The notes under the pieces: generated by a model | What the model saw: only the letters and a program-made list of their open reading frames with translations | Databases searched by the model: none | Told to the model about the DNA's origin: nothing | Made by a program: the position numbers and the translations under genes | Shown here: positions 10,004 through 23,600 of the stretch, piece after piece | How the letters are laid out: each line of letters starts with the position of its first letter | How positions within the stretch are numbered: position 1 is the stretch's first letter | Source: Acorus gramineus | Taxonomy: Eukaryota > Streptophyta > Magnoliopsida > Acorales > Acoraceae | Length of the DNA: 64,000 nucleotides | Direction of reading: 5' to 3' | Assembly: GCA_030737835.1 (NCBI GenBank) | Contig: CM060849.1 | Coordinates: forward strand, 21,746,074 to 21,810,073

Positions 10004-12995
10004 TCACAAGCAGCAGTGGCGTGGCGACGTTGCCATGCAATTCATCTCCTCTCCACCTCTGCAATACAGCATCTTCTGAACATAGTACATCAGGTATCCC
10101 TGCGAAGCCCTCACAGCAGCCTCACTGACCCGTGTCACCCACGCGTCGTCGCACTTGTACCACTCGTTCCTCAGCCGCACGTATGTCACGTAGTGCCCTG
10201 ACTCGAGCTTCCCCGTATGAGTGACCACCGCGAACACCTCGAACTCCGATGGTGCCTTGCACGCATCGTCGCCCTCGAACGCGAATATCCGGTTCCCAAA
10301 CCGGTTTCGGATCACCGACGACGATAGGTACGGTGTCATGTCCAGTGAGAATGGAAACTGCAGGTACTGGTCGACCTTCTTGGATGTCCTGCGGGCCGAG
10401 GAGTGCTCGAATCGCTTCACGTGGAAGCAGAGGACTGACGGGAGGCGCTTTATCGACATCTGCTTCAGTGAGTCCTGCCTCAGCCCGCAGTGCTCGCAGT
10501 GGAGCTTCTGGTCTGGGCCGAGCTTCTCGGGCCGAGTGAAGAGGTCTAAGCAGCCTGTAAGAGTGGAAGCGATGTTTCGCGGGTCGAGGTCGAGGGAGAT
10601 GTCTACACACGGGTCATACGTGGTCGATGTGAACCCACAGACTGTGCATGTGACATCGGATCTCAGCACACCGGAGAATACTCGGTGGGCTACGCAGTGG
10701 CAGTCCCCACCTACAACTGGACAAACAATGAAGCACATGGTTTAATCAAGCATGCCTTACTAATACTGTCAGATATATGTAACGAAATATATACTTTCGT
10801 GAATTGTATGGACCCAATTATAGAAGTGAAAAATTACATGCTTTGTTTAACGAGATATAAACTTCGTTGGACATATGTGGGACTACACGGGGGACCATAA
10901 AGGGGAATGTGTGTAACACCACCCATGTCTTGTATATTTGGTGCAAGTGATAAGAGAATCCATGTTGTGTGTGATTACCTTTTGGTTGAAGCGTGGATTG
11001 TTCTTTCTCGTGGATCCTGTCAAGCATCGAGATGAAGAACTCGTGGGCGTCCTGCTGCTCGTAGCTGGCTAGGTTCGCGGCATGCTGCCACCAACTGTGA
11101 CATTAGTAGATTTTAGTGAAACTGTTTGATCAGTTACTAATGAAAGCATTTCAAAGAATATTTTGATCATCAATTGAAGCTAATGGAGAAAAGTTAAGAT
11201 GGTACAATGCGGAGTGTGGGATGATTATGTCAACCAACTGTTGTAAATTATTCATTAGTCTTGTGAGTGATTTGAAGAGAGTGCCACATCTTATGAAACA
11301 ATCACTTCAGGATCTGAAAGTCATACTGCATTTCTCATCTTGGAGGCCTATATAACAAAGCCTCATTTTCTGTATAGGTCTCAGTCTGCCTAGAAATAAC
11401 ATTTAATGTGTCGTGTCAGATGATTATGATAAACAAATGACATGAATCCTTCACTGCATAACAAGGTCCCGTTTTGTTTCTCTCATATGAGCTTGCTCTC
11501 AACCAGCTTTTTCATAAAAGCTATTTTGTTTACATTTACCACAAAAACCAAACTCCGAAGTGAAAAGCTGAAGTTTAAAAAAACTATCGATAATCTAGGA
11601 AAAAAACAAATTTAGAAAACAAAAATAGTTACGAAAAAAAACACCTTCAAATGGGCAAATCATTTTAAAGCAAACCACACAAACCAGATATGCATTTTCA
11701 CTGTTTTGCCTAACAAATTACATCCCTGTATCTGTTTTTTAACTGCAAGTGTCTATAACTACAAGAACCACTAATTCATCCAAAATAATCCAGTTTCAAT
11801 CTATAACTCCATTTCTACTCATAAAGAACCATAATTCTAACATTAATGAAGACTGACAATATCAAAATGAACACCATAAGCATAAAAGACCTCCCAAATT
11901 TCTTGATCCCATCCACATTGTACTGACATGCAGTAAAAACAGACCAGAAATTACTACATTTAAAAAATCTTCCATATCAAATGCATCAATGTAAGATCAA
12001 AAACCTCCCTTGCCAATAAAAACTTCATTTTTCTCAATGTGTCTTTCTAATCCATCTCCTCCAAAAAGACACCAAATTTCATTCAACACACCAAAAGATC
12101 ATCAATAATCCAAAATCGCACGAATGCCAGACCTGTGAAGGAACCGGGCAGGGCTATACGGTGTCCGATCCCCCGAAAAAGCCGCCAAGAACACGGCATC
12201 CACATCACAGGCGAGACACGACATCTCCGGCGGCCCCCTCCGTCTGCCGATTCTCCTCCTCCTCTGACAGATCTCCCTGTTATGTCTATCATTCAAGAAG
12301 TAGTTCCGAAGCGGCGGCGTGTGAAGCATCGCCTGAAGCACCGAATTCATGAAACAAGTACTGCCCAGATTGTTCAATCCCCTCAACCCCCACGGAAAAC
12401 ACGAAACCCCCTCCGTCGCCTCCGTCTCCCGCTCCAAGATCGCAACTTTCCTCCTCCTCTTCTTGTCGGGCGTCTCAAGCTTCCCGTTTTGGGGGTTCTT
12501 CTTCAGCTTCATCTGCTTATGCATGACCGCGTTGTCGAAGTCGGGATCGTAGACCTGGTCGTTGCAGACGCAGCAGAAGAGCTCGGCGCGGTCGACGTCG
12601 ACGGCGATCGCGTGACCCACTTGGGAATGGAGGATCGCGTGATCGGGGCAGTGGATGGAGGAGCAGATGAGGCAGAAATAGAGGCGCCCTTCATCGGCGG
12701 AGCAGGAACCGCATCTGGGTATCTGAGATTGGGAGGTTTTGATGGTTGTTCGTCCATTTGGATTGGTTTTCAGGCTGGGTTGGAGGGAATTGTAGCCTCT
12801 CGAGCTGTGGTTCTGCTTGTACTCCGCTAGGTGCGAACAGGGTTCTGGATTGGTGTAGGTAAGGTTCCTCTTCGACATGGTTGTGAATGGATTCAGTGAT
12901 TGAAGTAGGTTTTTGATGGGAGGGGATCGGATGATTAAAGATTGGATCTTTGGGTCTTTGAATCGATGTCTGGAAGATGCGTTTGGATCTTCCAC
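10004..12995 (-). CDS. UBP22: Ubiquitin C-terminal hydrolase 22 (SAGA-type H2B deubiquitinase)
   Basis: A cysteine protease of the USP/UBP family, orthologous to yeast Ubp8, human USP22 and Arabidopsis UBP22. These remove monoubiquitin from histone H2B as part of a deubiquitinating module with SGF11 and ENY2. Three exons join in phase: 12133-12995, 10979-11094 and 10004-10710, giving 561 residues. Residues about 95-200 form a ZnF-UBP domain (CGSC, CLIC, HCPDH, CCVC). The catalytic Cys box is [16 protein letters not shown] (Cys about 214), the His box [13 protein letters not shown] (His about 499) and the Asp box WYKCDDAW. A second zinc site is CTVC...CEHC. An in-frame ATG at 12878 ([19 protein letters not shown]) lines up better with the usual start of UBP22 proteins, so the first 39 residues may be 5' UTR. 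A polybasic insert ([12 protein letters not shown]) lies after the catalytic Cys. GC-rich codons contrast with the AT-rich introns. Confidence 0.93.
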
Positions 12996-13914
12996 GGCGG
13001 AGGCGTTTGTGAGAGAGAGAGAGACAGAAGAGAGCTTCGTATAGACCGACTCTAATATATTTCTTGAATTTTCTATTTGGAAGATTTTGGGATTTTTTTT
13101 TAACTATAATTACTGACTAATACAGAAAAGATTTTATGTTCAGTATTATTTTTCATTATGGTGTAAGTTTTTTTTATAAATATATATATGCTTTAGACTA
13201 ATAAATTATTGTTTACAAAAATAAACACATATCTTTTTATTTTTTATGATATAATTTATTGACAAAAACACACTGAAAAAACATATAATAAAAGATGATT
13301 TCTTAACTGTATTAATAATTTATAAATGAGATAGTAAAAGAGAGTATTCGGTGATTCATAACGGTTCATGATTTATTTGTATTAAAAGTAAATCTTATAT
13401 TCAAGTCTTAATGATGTGTTATACTTCTTGTTTGTTAGACAAAATTAAGAAATATATATATATATATATACAATTCCCAAAATACACCCACTCACAGGAA
13501 GCTAGGATCTGCAAGTGCAAACACAGTTGGGTTTTATTTTTTTTTTGAACGAAAAGCAAACACAGTTAGGTTGCCAACCCAGTCTAGTAGAAAATAGACA
13601 GTATTCAGTGTTCCCAGAATGCCCCTGCCCCCTGGTCCGGATTTAAGAAATTTATATTTCAATGATGGTCTTATTTGAGGAACAATTATGATATTCCCAT
13701 TATGCCCCCGGTACTACAAAATCAGAGTTTAAACACCTGATCAGGATGACTGCAAAGTTGTAAGAAACTGTCCATCTCATTTACTCTCTGCAATTTGCTG
13801 AAGAAGTTTAGCCTTGCATGGTCCATCCCAGCTTGTATAACTTTATGATAAGGTGTTGTGACACACACACACACACTGTTTCGCTTACAAGGTACATCTT
13901 TTTCATTATTTTTT

Positions 13915-13985
13915 TCTTACATAAATGAGTATATAAATCAATATTTTTTACATTAATGAGTATATAAATCAATATGAGTATATAT
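13915..13985. repeat. Two-copy tandem repeat, about 33 bp
   Basis: The string 'aatgagtatataaatcaata' occurs twice 33 bp apart, preceded both times by tacat. This is a simple tandem duplication in intergenic DNA. Confidence 0.7.
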
Positions 13986-14172
13986 TTTAGTTTCTATGTA
14001 CGTACATGTTTTAAAAGTACACGCTTTTAAAAAAGTTGATGTACGTAGATACTGTAGGGGACCTATTCTAACATTATCATTGTAATAATGCTTTCTTAGC
14101 TTCGGAGAACAAAAGGGCAGAATTGCTTTTGATTTGTGATGAGATTTTCTAGGTTGAATTTCACAGAGAATA

Positions 14173-14317
14173 CAGCGTTTGAAAACATATTTGAATTGGA
14201 AAATTGCTTTAAAAATATATAATTAGGATGTGTAATTTTGTTAGATTTTTGAAAATAAAACATGTATTTAATTATGCATGTCTAATTCTTACAAAAATGT
14301 ATTTTCAAACACTACTA
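14173..14317. mobile_element. Small TIR element (MITE-like), about 145 bp
   Basis: The left end reads 'agcgtttgaaaacatatttg'; the right end, reverse-complemented, reads 'gtagtgtttgaaaatacatt'. Internal segments (aattaggatgtgtaatt and aattatgcatgtctaatt) are also partly inverted. Similar ends occur near 20808-21049 and 40462-40631, suggesting a diverged family. No clear target-site duplication is seen. Confidence 0.4.
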
Positions 14318-17300
14318 AAGTGTATATTAAGGTTTTGAAGTCCAGACTGTTTACTGGACAGATGATGAGTATATCAGAAAAAATGTCATAATGTTACTTT
14401 GCTTTCCATTTCACTTTCAATTGGACTTGAGAGTTTTTCTAATTTAGTTTTCCAATTATCTAAGGATTCTGGACAACAAAAATTAATGGATCAAATGCCA
14501 AATAGTCATTGATTAGCAGCTTATCCAAAGTGGAGACCAACTAATTAAGCCAAACCCCAGTCTTACAAGAATTAGTTTCTAGTATATGTGAAAAATTGTA
14601 GCTAGTCCATACATACGCGGCTCCGACGCTCTGTTTTATGTAAGGGCGCTAATACACTCAGTTATTCCTACAACTATTCCAGTAGTCCTAATCCAATATA
14701 TATCTCTGATAGAGTATGTATACTTTATTAAAAAAATCAAAATGTGTTGGGACCGTAAAAACGACTTCAGAAATTGTTGTCCCTAACACTTTCCGTTACG
14801 CAATAGTTCTCTGTCAAGACATCAAGGATTGGTTGTGTGATACCTATATCCAGCATGTCAACCCAACAAAAACACGTCAACGCATAGCAAAACAAAAAGC
14901 ATATACATGATAAAACTCAAAAGAAGCTGAGAATTGGCTTATTGTGGTCAGACACTTGCATGGAACTCCAACATAATCATGGGTGAAACAAGGAATTCCT
15001 CCCTGCTCTTAAATCATGGGACGTGTCATAGATAGAGGAAGGGAATATTGTGGTCAATAGGAGCATATGAAACAAAAAGCACATGATGCCAAGCAAGAGG
15101 GTAGCCAGATCCTTCCCAACGACCTCTAGAAGGGCATAAATATTTTTGTTGATTGTGTTTCTGTGGATGTGATTTCTTCTTTGTTTGTTTGTATAGAATT
15201 ATAAAAAAAAAAACATGTTGACAGAGGATGATGTGGGTTAAAAGCTCCATTAGATGATTTAGAGGAAAAAGTTCTTTTCAACAGACATGGAACCAAAATC
15301 AAAATAATAACGTATGTTCAGAAAATAAAAGGATGTGGAGTTTACAAACCTGGGATTCAACAGCCCAATGAAGTAAAAAGGTCCATGACTATTTCTTAGG
15401 AAAGCTTCAAGACTGATGTGATTAGAAAAAGCAAGCAATTCTTGTAAACATTAGTATTTTGTATGAAAAACTTCTATAATTGAACTCTACAACTACATAT
15501 TCCTTAGAAGAAGGAAACAGTCTGTGATGGGCATTAACCCTGGTGCGGGGTTTTTTGTCCTTGTCCTATTGATGGGTAAGATTTTGCAGTGTCAACAAAT
15601 AAATTATTAAGAAGAAACAAACCTACTTCTAGGAAACCTGCCCTGCTAAACAATACCCACACCGAAAGTCTTTTTAATCAAACAAAACATTACCTTTAAC
15701 CTCAAGTCTTTGAGCTCGATATATTTCTTTCAAATTTATGAATGATAAAGACAATGGAGGAGTGGTACATGGGTGAACTACTAAATCCTATAGCCAGACT
15801 CATAATGGAGCAAGAATGATACATGATGCACCCTTACACTGCATCAAGAAGAACAGAATAGTTATGAAAGAGAGATTTATAGGTGCAAAGTCAATTGAAA
15901 GCTTCAAAGGATGGTGGCATAAACACAATCCATTACTCAAAGTTAAAGCACACAGCATTTGGTGAAACAATGATAAAATGCTAGCATATTCACAAGGACC
16001 AAATTCACATCATCAATAAATGCTAGATCAAAGCTCTGCTCCTCGGCCAATTATCACTGACCTACATACAAATATTTTCTTAATTGTTGGGCCAAACCAT
16101 GATTTGTCACTCCATAATTGATTTAAGGCCTTTTGTTTTCAGACTCTACATATAACATGCATCCAAGATATCATTTCAAGGAGTTAGCAGGTAGTTAGTA
16201 TGACAAAGAAAATCCAAAAGCCATAAGCAAAAATTTGATTTTCATGTGGCAAGCCCACTACTGATTATCCATGATTTCCAAAAATCAAGTTTAGCAATAC
16301 ACATCAGTAAGTAAACATGACAACTATCCACTTCTACAGTACTTGGATCTGTTGACACAACAATATGTTTCTGGTGTTCATCCTTAGCACATGTACATCA
16401 ATGACAAAAACAAATTAGAGGGAAAGAAGCACACAGAACAAGAGAGGAGAAATCGATTCACTATCAACTAGTAATTGAAATACAACACTTCTCACAGTCT
16501 CTCACATCATCACCAACTCTTTCTTGCAAAGCAACTAAAGAAAGAAGGGTACAAGAGACTAATATATCCTCAAAAAATTTGAATCACTGGCTCTCTTTTG
16601 CTAGGATGCAAGTCCTCCCACAACAAGGATCTCCGAGGAGGGACAGTCCCACATATAAAGTTCCTCATATAATATGTACACTGATCACCACCCTCTTTTC
16701 TCTCACTAAAATAAAATTCTTGCCATGTGAACCAATATTCACACACAAAAATAGTCATTTTTTGTCAATTTTATGACACTGCAACGACCAAAATAAGAAA
16801 TCTGAACACAAGAATACAGCAATCTCACATTCATAGCAACAAAACTAAACAATTGGGATGATTTCTTGCATTTCCGTGACTGGACACCAAGGAAGAACTG
16901 CAAACAAAAGAGAACTTTACATGCTTAATGCTAGTTTTGCAATTTCTGTACCATGTAGCGAACATTATAGTAATGTACCTGTGCTGTATGTATACTCTTT
17001 TATGAGTTCTCAAACCATTGATAGAGCATGTAAGGTATGTGAGAGGGAGAGCCTAGTCTATAGTCCCCCACAAAGTCTATAATCCAAGAAATAAAGAAAA
17101 ACTCTCTCTTATCTCTCCATGAACTTCAGCAATCTTTACTGAACCACGTATGTCTCTTCTCGTGGTTATTCTTTCTTTTTATTTTATTATTGTTTCTTCT
17201 TCTTCTCTATTTGGATTCACGATCCATTCTTCAACAGAAACAACACCATCAACATCCAATCAACCCACCATCCACAACAGCAACAAAAACACGATTTTGA

Positions 17301-17507
17301 ATAAAACCCATCATTATAAACGTCACATGATACCATAATCCATCGTTTATTCATCAAAGAAGAAACCTTTCCCAACATACCCTAATCCAACCCCAAATTC
17401 TCACACCCACATGTTTACAAACAAACAACAACACATATCAATAATTCCCATATATTATTCCAAGACAACACATACTTAGCATCAAAGGATCATCGATTTG
17501 GGATTTC

Positions 17508-17810
17508 TCACACTAGACGGGCGACGACGGGGTACTTGGCCTGGAACTTCTTCTCCCAGTCGGCGAGGACGCCGAGCTCCTTCTCGGAGAGCCCCTCGAG
17601 GTCTCCATTGACGTCGGACTCTTCCTTGCTCATCTTGGCGAGTGCCCGACCCGCCTCCCTCCCGGAGAACATGCAGTAGTCGCCGCCGGGGCCGTAGAAG
17701 GACTTCCCGGAGGTGACGTCGTAGACGGTCCCCTTGACGGCCAGGTAGATGGGTTTGCCGGGGTCGGAGCCGTCGTACGCCCTCAGTTGGTCCGCCGTCA
17801 TTTCCCCCAT
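17508..17810 (-). CDS. Cytochrome-b5-like heme/steroid-binding protein (MAPR family, probable steroid-binding protein 3 type)
   Basis: A small intronless gene encoding 100 residues. Plant relatives of this size (such as At2g24940) are soluble members of the membrane-associated progesterone receptor family and bind heme or steroid-like ligands. The whole protein is one cytochrome-b5-like fold: TADQLRAYDG, then KPIYLAVKGTVYDVTSGKSF, then YGPGGDYCMFSGREAGRALA, then a C-terminal helix (LADWEKKFQAKYPVVARLV). The central YGPGG.Y..F.G..A.RAL pattern is the family hallmark. There is no membrane segment, unlike the longer MSBP1/2 proteins. The ATG at 17810 gives the usual family length; an ATG three codons later is equally usable, and an in-frame ATG at 17861 would add a 17-residue segment unlike the family. 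The codons are very GC-rich against AT-rich flanks. A run of about 20 T's at 17863-17884 lies just upstream. Confidence 0.93.
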   Translation of the reverse strand: MGEMTADQLRAYDGSDPGKPIYLAVKGTVYDVTSGKSFYGPGGDYCMFSGREAGRALAKMSKEESDVNGDLEGLSEKELGVLADWEKKFQAKYPVVARLV

Positions 17811-20665
17811 CAATTGATTCGAACGGATTGAGTGATTGATCGCACAAAGATATCTTTGCAAAGTTTTTTTTTTTTTTTTTTTTGAAGCATAAAAAGTGGT
17901 GGAGAATCTTTTGGGGATTGATTTGATTTTTCTGCTATATTTCCAAAAACCTCCGGTATTTTTGGTTAATTGTGAAAAAACCCATGTGAAGAATTACTTG
18001 TATCAGCGTTACAAATTTTTATAATTTTCATCTAACTAGTCCATGCAAAATATCACAAAGGTATCCATAGTTTTCATTAAAATATTTATCTCACGAGATT
18101 CGTATTTTTAAAAAATGAATATATGAATGAAATTATTGAATACTTTTATTTAAATTTATTTGAATAAGTTTTTTAAAGGAAAATGATACATTCATCCACC
18201 ATCACACGCATTTTATTTGCATCATTCACATTGTTTTACTATGCAATGTACATAAATACCAAAGACATTCTTTCTTTTTTTTTTTAAGAAAATAAGAAAG
18301 ACATTCTTGAAAACGATATACAAATGTAAACAATTAGTTTTGTTATTTTATTAATTTAATCAATCTTACGTTTAATCTTATTTTAACATTAACATGTAAT
18401 AAAATAAATAAAAACATGGAAGATATTTATATCTATCTTCACATTATTCTATTAAAAATATGCTTATCATTTTCACATTATAAAAAAAATATTTTATGCT
18501 TTTTAAAATGTAACTAAAAATAAATCATTTGTAATAAGTAAAAGGAGCTTTTCACATATGTCCCTTAACTTATTTATTTATTTTACATGGGCATCGGCAT
18601 GCGTGGAGAAGTGAGAGTCACGCGAGACACGTGGTAAATCATGGCCCTGCTAACATCTTTTTTACACAATAACCCTTGACAACAACAGAGTTCACCTGTA
18701 TATCCTTGGGTAGCGTTTGATAACGGCTCAGAAATACTTTTAAACAACTTCTCCTATAATCGAGTTTGGGAACCCATAACTATCACTTCTCTTTATGTAA
18801 AAAGAGAAAAACTCTTTTTTACACAATGAGAAAATAACTCCTTCTATGGAAAGAGTTTTTTTCACTTTTGTAGAAGTTAAAAAAAAAAAATTTTTGACAA
18901 AAATACTTTAATGAAATTTTATAAATTTCTAAAAATCAAGTTTCAGTTATTATTAATAACAAATTTCCTCTCATCTCTTTTATTATAAATTGTTAAATTT
19001 TTTTACTATCTGAGTAACTATATATAAAAAAAATTCATAAAAAAAACTATATATAAAAAATGCTTCAAATATTAATATTTTTAAAAATATCACAGAGTTA
19101 CTGCTCTCGTTTATTATTGACCGTCGACGCACGTATTAGTGCATAGGCATGTTGAAATATAACATAATATTATAACAAACTCATGGATGCACGTTATTAA
19201 TGCATGAGCATGTTGGGATCTCCAATCTCATAATATTATAACAAACTCACCAAACTAATGATATTTATTTGAGAGTTATTTGAGCCATTGAATTATTTTT
19301 TAAGAATGAAGGTTAAGAACAATGTCTTTATTTAATAAGATTATTATTATTTTAATAATATTTTTTTATATAATTTTATTATTAATGTGTTGTAGCCAAA
19401 TATTATTGTAGTTATTTATATTTATTTATTTATTTATATTAATCTATTATAATAATTGTATAAAATAGGATCAAGGGTATTTTAGACAATTCTTGTAATT
19501 ACTATTATAAAAATACTTTTTAAAAACATTTATCAATATGTGTTCTCAAACAGCTTCTACTCCAAATACAAGAAATTCCTTCTTTAGAAGTAACTTCTTA
19601 TAAAAATACTTCTAGACAAGTTACATGTTTGACTAGAAATATACAATATTCCGGGATAAATAATTTATTGTTTAATTGTGTTATTAATTATTCTCATTTA
19701 ATTGATCATAAATAAAATGTAAATAAAATATTCATAAAGTATAAACCCTCTTTATACGAGTGTAATAGATTATGTAAAATAACACAATTTCAAGAGAGAA
19801 CATGAAATAACAATATCAATTTATTTCCATCTATTATGACATAAATATCCTCACTTAGTTTTATCTATTATAGTATAACCATACTCACTTATTTCTTTCT
19901 TGCAAACAAATAAGTTATTGGGCTTATTCACTTTTATTCCTCCATATTCCCCTCTATGTCACTACCCAAAAAGGAGCTTAAACAAAAGGAACATAATAAC
20001 ATAAATATTAAATCCCCAGTTTTGAATCCAGGATAAACAAAGAATAAGGTTAAAAATTGAATCAAGTTCATAAACCCTCTCCTTTGAATATACAAAACAG
20101 ATACAATAAATCTTGTCCCTGGGCTCACCAAACCTAGGATACTCCCCCAGGACCACCCAGGGTATAGATTCTAGGTTCCCCTGGATATATTTGTCCCACC
20201 TTTTATACTTCAAATTCAATTATTCTGATCTGAATGAAATTTATACCTCCAAACAAAAATGTTTTAAGTAGATCGAAAACTTTCAAGGCTGCGCTTTCTG
20301 AAAAAGCAAATCACAATTAGCTAATCTTGAAGCAATACCAAAACAAATATTCCATCATATCTAACCAATATGATATGACAATAACCATGCAAAGATTTTT
20401 ATGGTTTCTTTTCCAGGATTCAGAGACTCGTTTTGTGATTTCATGTCCTCATAATCAAACAATCAAAATATAAGACAATATCCTAGTTGTCGGGTATTTC
20501 CAGGATGCAGTCTCATAATAACAACGCAAAGCAGAGTAGATACCATTGTTGTTTGGGATTTCCAATAGCATAGGAATGACTGGTTGCAAATGTTCTCCTG
20601 GGTGATATTCCCAAATGGCAACCAAAGATCTTCCAAAAATTGATTATTGATAAAGAGCATCATCA
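17811..20665. other. Intergenic region between the b5-like gene and EMC4
   Basis: Starts with a poly-T tract (17863-17884) at the 5' side of the b5-like gene, then AT-rich DNA. A two-copy direct repeat lies at about 19128-19250: both copies contain gcacgt(t)att, gcatg.gcatgttg and ataatattataacaaactca. The segment 19980-20220 is somewhat GC-richer but has no coding support. The stretch just before 20665 is probably the EMC4 3' UTR. Confidence 0.5.
19128..19250. repeat. Two-copy direct repeat, about 60 bp
   Basis: Two adjacent copies share 'ataatattataacaaactca' at their 3' ends and a 'gcatgttg' core at similar spacing. They differ by several substitutions and small insertions, so the duplication is not recent. 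Confidence 0.6.
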
Positions 20666-23600
20666 TCAGAGTGAAAGACACCCGCCAGCATATTCAACCT
20701 CCTGCAACAGAATGAATGACAAACAGGGGGCATCAATGTGCTGGATGAGTAATTGGGTTATGCAAAGAAATGGAAATGTCTCTGCATCACGTCACGGCTT
20801 GATTAAGGCAGCCTTTGGAAACATATTTGGACAACTTGTGGAGATTTTGTTTTCGCAGGAAGCATACTTAATTCAAACTCGTTTCCAGATGGCCCCAATT
20901 GCCCAAATTTTTAAAGAAAGCTACAAACTACTTTTAGTTATAAAGAACAACTTCTTAGGAATCTAACAAATGTATGATTCCTGGAAAGCTATTTTCATTT
21001 GTTAGATTCCTAAAAAGCTACTTTTCAAACTCTCTTCCGGACACTACCCAAATAAAAATTCGCCAGCTCAAATATGATTACATTCAGTGTTGTGGCAAAA
21101 ACCATCTAAATTCCACATGACCAGGAATCGAGGCATATGCCATCACTAACAAGCATAACACATCAAAGAACCTAGATGACATAGTCTAATCTGCACATCA
21201 AGTAAATTGAAAAGTGTGGATCATACATGGGCAGGTGGCAAAGAAGAAACCCAGTCTGAGGCATGCGTTGGTAGGAGACCCAATGTGTTCAGCTGTCACG
21301 CAAGAGAAATGTGAGATGTGGATCAGGAATGGTGAATCTCAAGATTAAAAGACAGCGTCCAAATGGGGGAAGGGAAAAGGGGCAACTCACCTTCCAGACA
21401 CCCAGTGCTAACCCAGCTAAATTCAGGGCAATGAACAGTAACTTTGGGGCGAGTAATTCAACTCTGGAGTCCTTGAAAGGCTCAAATACTGCATGATCAA
21501 ATTGACACTCAGATTATCAGAGCTATAAACAAGGAATCATATTAAGCTATATGATTAAAAAAGACATTAGTGTATATGAAGATAATCATCATCCAGCAAA
21601 GGTCATTGACACCATAGCTATGTCATGCATTTTGTTTGTAAAAGAAACATAAAAAACAGCACTGCATTGCTAATAGAGATTCTTCTATTTTTCAAGATTC
21701 CAGTAATCCCATGTCAGCCATTTGCCGAAGAATACCATTTGCAATGCTATCATTTCACAGAGGAGTTCTAGATTATTAATATTGAAGTGCCTACGTTGGG
21801 TGGGTTTAGTTGGTTGGAAATTACTTTCTACATGGAGATAATTTTTCAAGGAAAAGATCATCCAGCTAAAGTCCTTTCTATGGGTTTTCTATTGGTCTAG
21901 TTTGTTGTTAACCAAGCAAAATATGTTTTAAGGTATATTGAGTTTCATCAAGTAAGAAAAGATTATTATTATTTTGCATTGGAGATGAAGAAAAGTCATC
22001 CCTTGAAGATTTTTTTCCAGTATTTAAAACAAAAAGAAGCTAATTTTTCATTGATACATGTATGTGACTGAAGACGAGCAGTGGAGAATCAGTATGTATG
22101 CGGCATATCATGGAACAAAATTTTAAACGAGCACAGTTTTCTAAATTTCAGGAATATATCTTTTCGCGCAGTCAAAAATTATTTGGAATGTGGTAGAAGC
22201 CAAACCTTGCAAGGATGAGTTTTATTTGGAAAACTTTCTTTTCAAAGAAGCTTCAAGGATCCACAAACATCCTAAAAGCATCACGCATATAACAGGCATG
22301 TTTAATAGGACACAGTATAAGCATGGTGAAATTGGAATTTTTTTATTTTATTTTTTAAATCTTCCACACATCATGTAATGCATGCATTAGTGTAGTAAGA
22401 TCTTAAACCTGCCAAAAAAATCAGCATAACTAATCTTTACAGAATAATTGATCTTTGAACAGTTACTAAATATAGTAGAATGCAAATTTGTAATATTCAA
22501 AATTTTCAAAATTTTTAAAGTAATCACCAATTATTAGTTACAGATTACGCTCCATATAAAGAAGCATGTAAATTTCGTATCTGTCGGACAACTAATCTGA
22601 ATCAGTCCCATAATACCTTTCCCAACACCTTGTAGAGCACTTATTGGTTGCCACAGCGCTGAGAAAGTAATACCAATGCTGAATAGGTGCACTGTGCTTC
22701 CAGCCATCCACATCATGAAGCCCATCATCAAGAGATTCTTGAACGGAGCTTGAGCCACTTCCCATGCTTTCTTCTCATACAAAAAATTTAAAAGACAATC
22801 AGTGGAATTGCGTATTTCCAAGCGGCGATGTTTACAGATTAGTTAGATATTTGAACTGGCCAGTGTGAATCAAAATAGCTCTAGATATTTGTTGTTACTA
22901 TATATGGGAATAGTATAGGTAGTGCTTCACAGACTTTGGGCTTATAAACAGCTGCGTAATGTAGTCTAAGTATCTTTTGGTTGAGGTAATAGAAGTAATA
23001 ATAAAACTTCTGTGAAAACAAAATAGAATATTTACAGATGCAGAAACGGCAAAATAAAAACATGAAAGCCAATAACTAGTTTTCTAACATATTCCACTAA
23101 ACTTAAATTTAACTCCCCAACTGGGGGAAAAAAAGAAGTTGTTGAGTGAATTTAAAAGTTAGTAATTGCATATGTAAAATTAAGTACAATAAGTTCAGTC
23201 GTATACCACTACATATGCATAATGGATGATTACACATCACTAATCTCTAGAAAGCCATAAGCATAGACCTCATGGAAAAACAAAAAAATTTTGAATTTTT
23301 TCCAATCTCCCATGTACATAATTTTGTATTCTATTCTTACCTACTACGCACATTTTCCCCTTCAATCTGATAGCATGCCAGATAGGAAATCCTCTAATTT
23401 TCAACCCATAACGTGAAAGAGTAATTACAGATGAAAATATGAGCCTCTTATCAGGTCACTGATACAACCGGCATGCTCTCCATTGCATTATCAGATGGAC
23501 TGCTGAATGGAGCCAATAACTCATAAAAAACTACACAAATTTAGAAAGATAACTCTATTTCTTTTCATCTAAAATAACTAACAAAAACCTAGACACCCCC

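Larger units (their letters stand above)
12996..17507. other. 4.5-kb intergenic region without a recognisable gene
   Basis: AT-rich DNA upstream of UBP22 and downstream of the cytochrome-b5-like gene. It contains an (AT)n run near 13453-13470, a poly-T run near 13536, an AC microsatellite near 13862, a 33-bp tandem duplication at 13915-13985 and a small TIR element at 14173-14317. The open frames here are short and AT-driven with no family resemblance. The CT-containing stretch 16430-16700 is transcribed-looking but I cannot assign it. Confidence 0.5.

Noticed and set aside
10221-10745. 174-codon plus-strand frame
   Set aside because: Antisense to UBP22 exon 3.
12135-12830. 231-codon plus-strand open frame
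   Set aside because: Exactly antisense to UBP22 exon 1, whose protein has clear zinc-finger and catalytic motifs; the antisense frame is open because of GC-rich codons and has no domain.
18715-19625. Possible 0.9-kb TIR element (gggtagcgtttgat ... cttctagacaag)
   Set aside because: Both sides have similar AACTTCT/AAATACTT strings, but I could not make a consistent inverted alignment.
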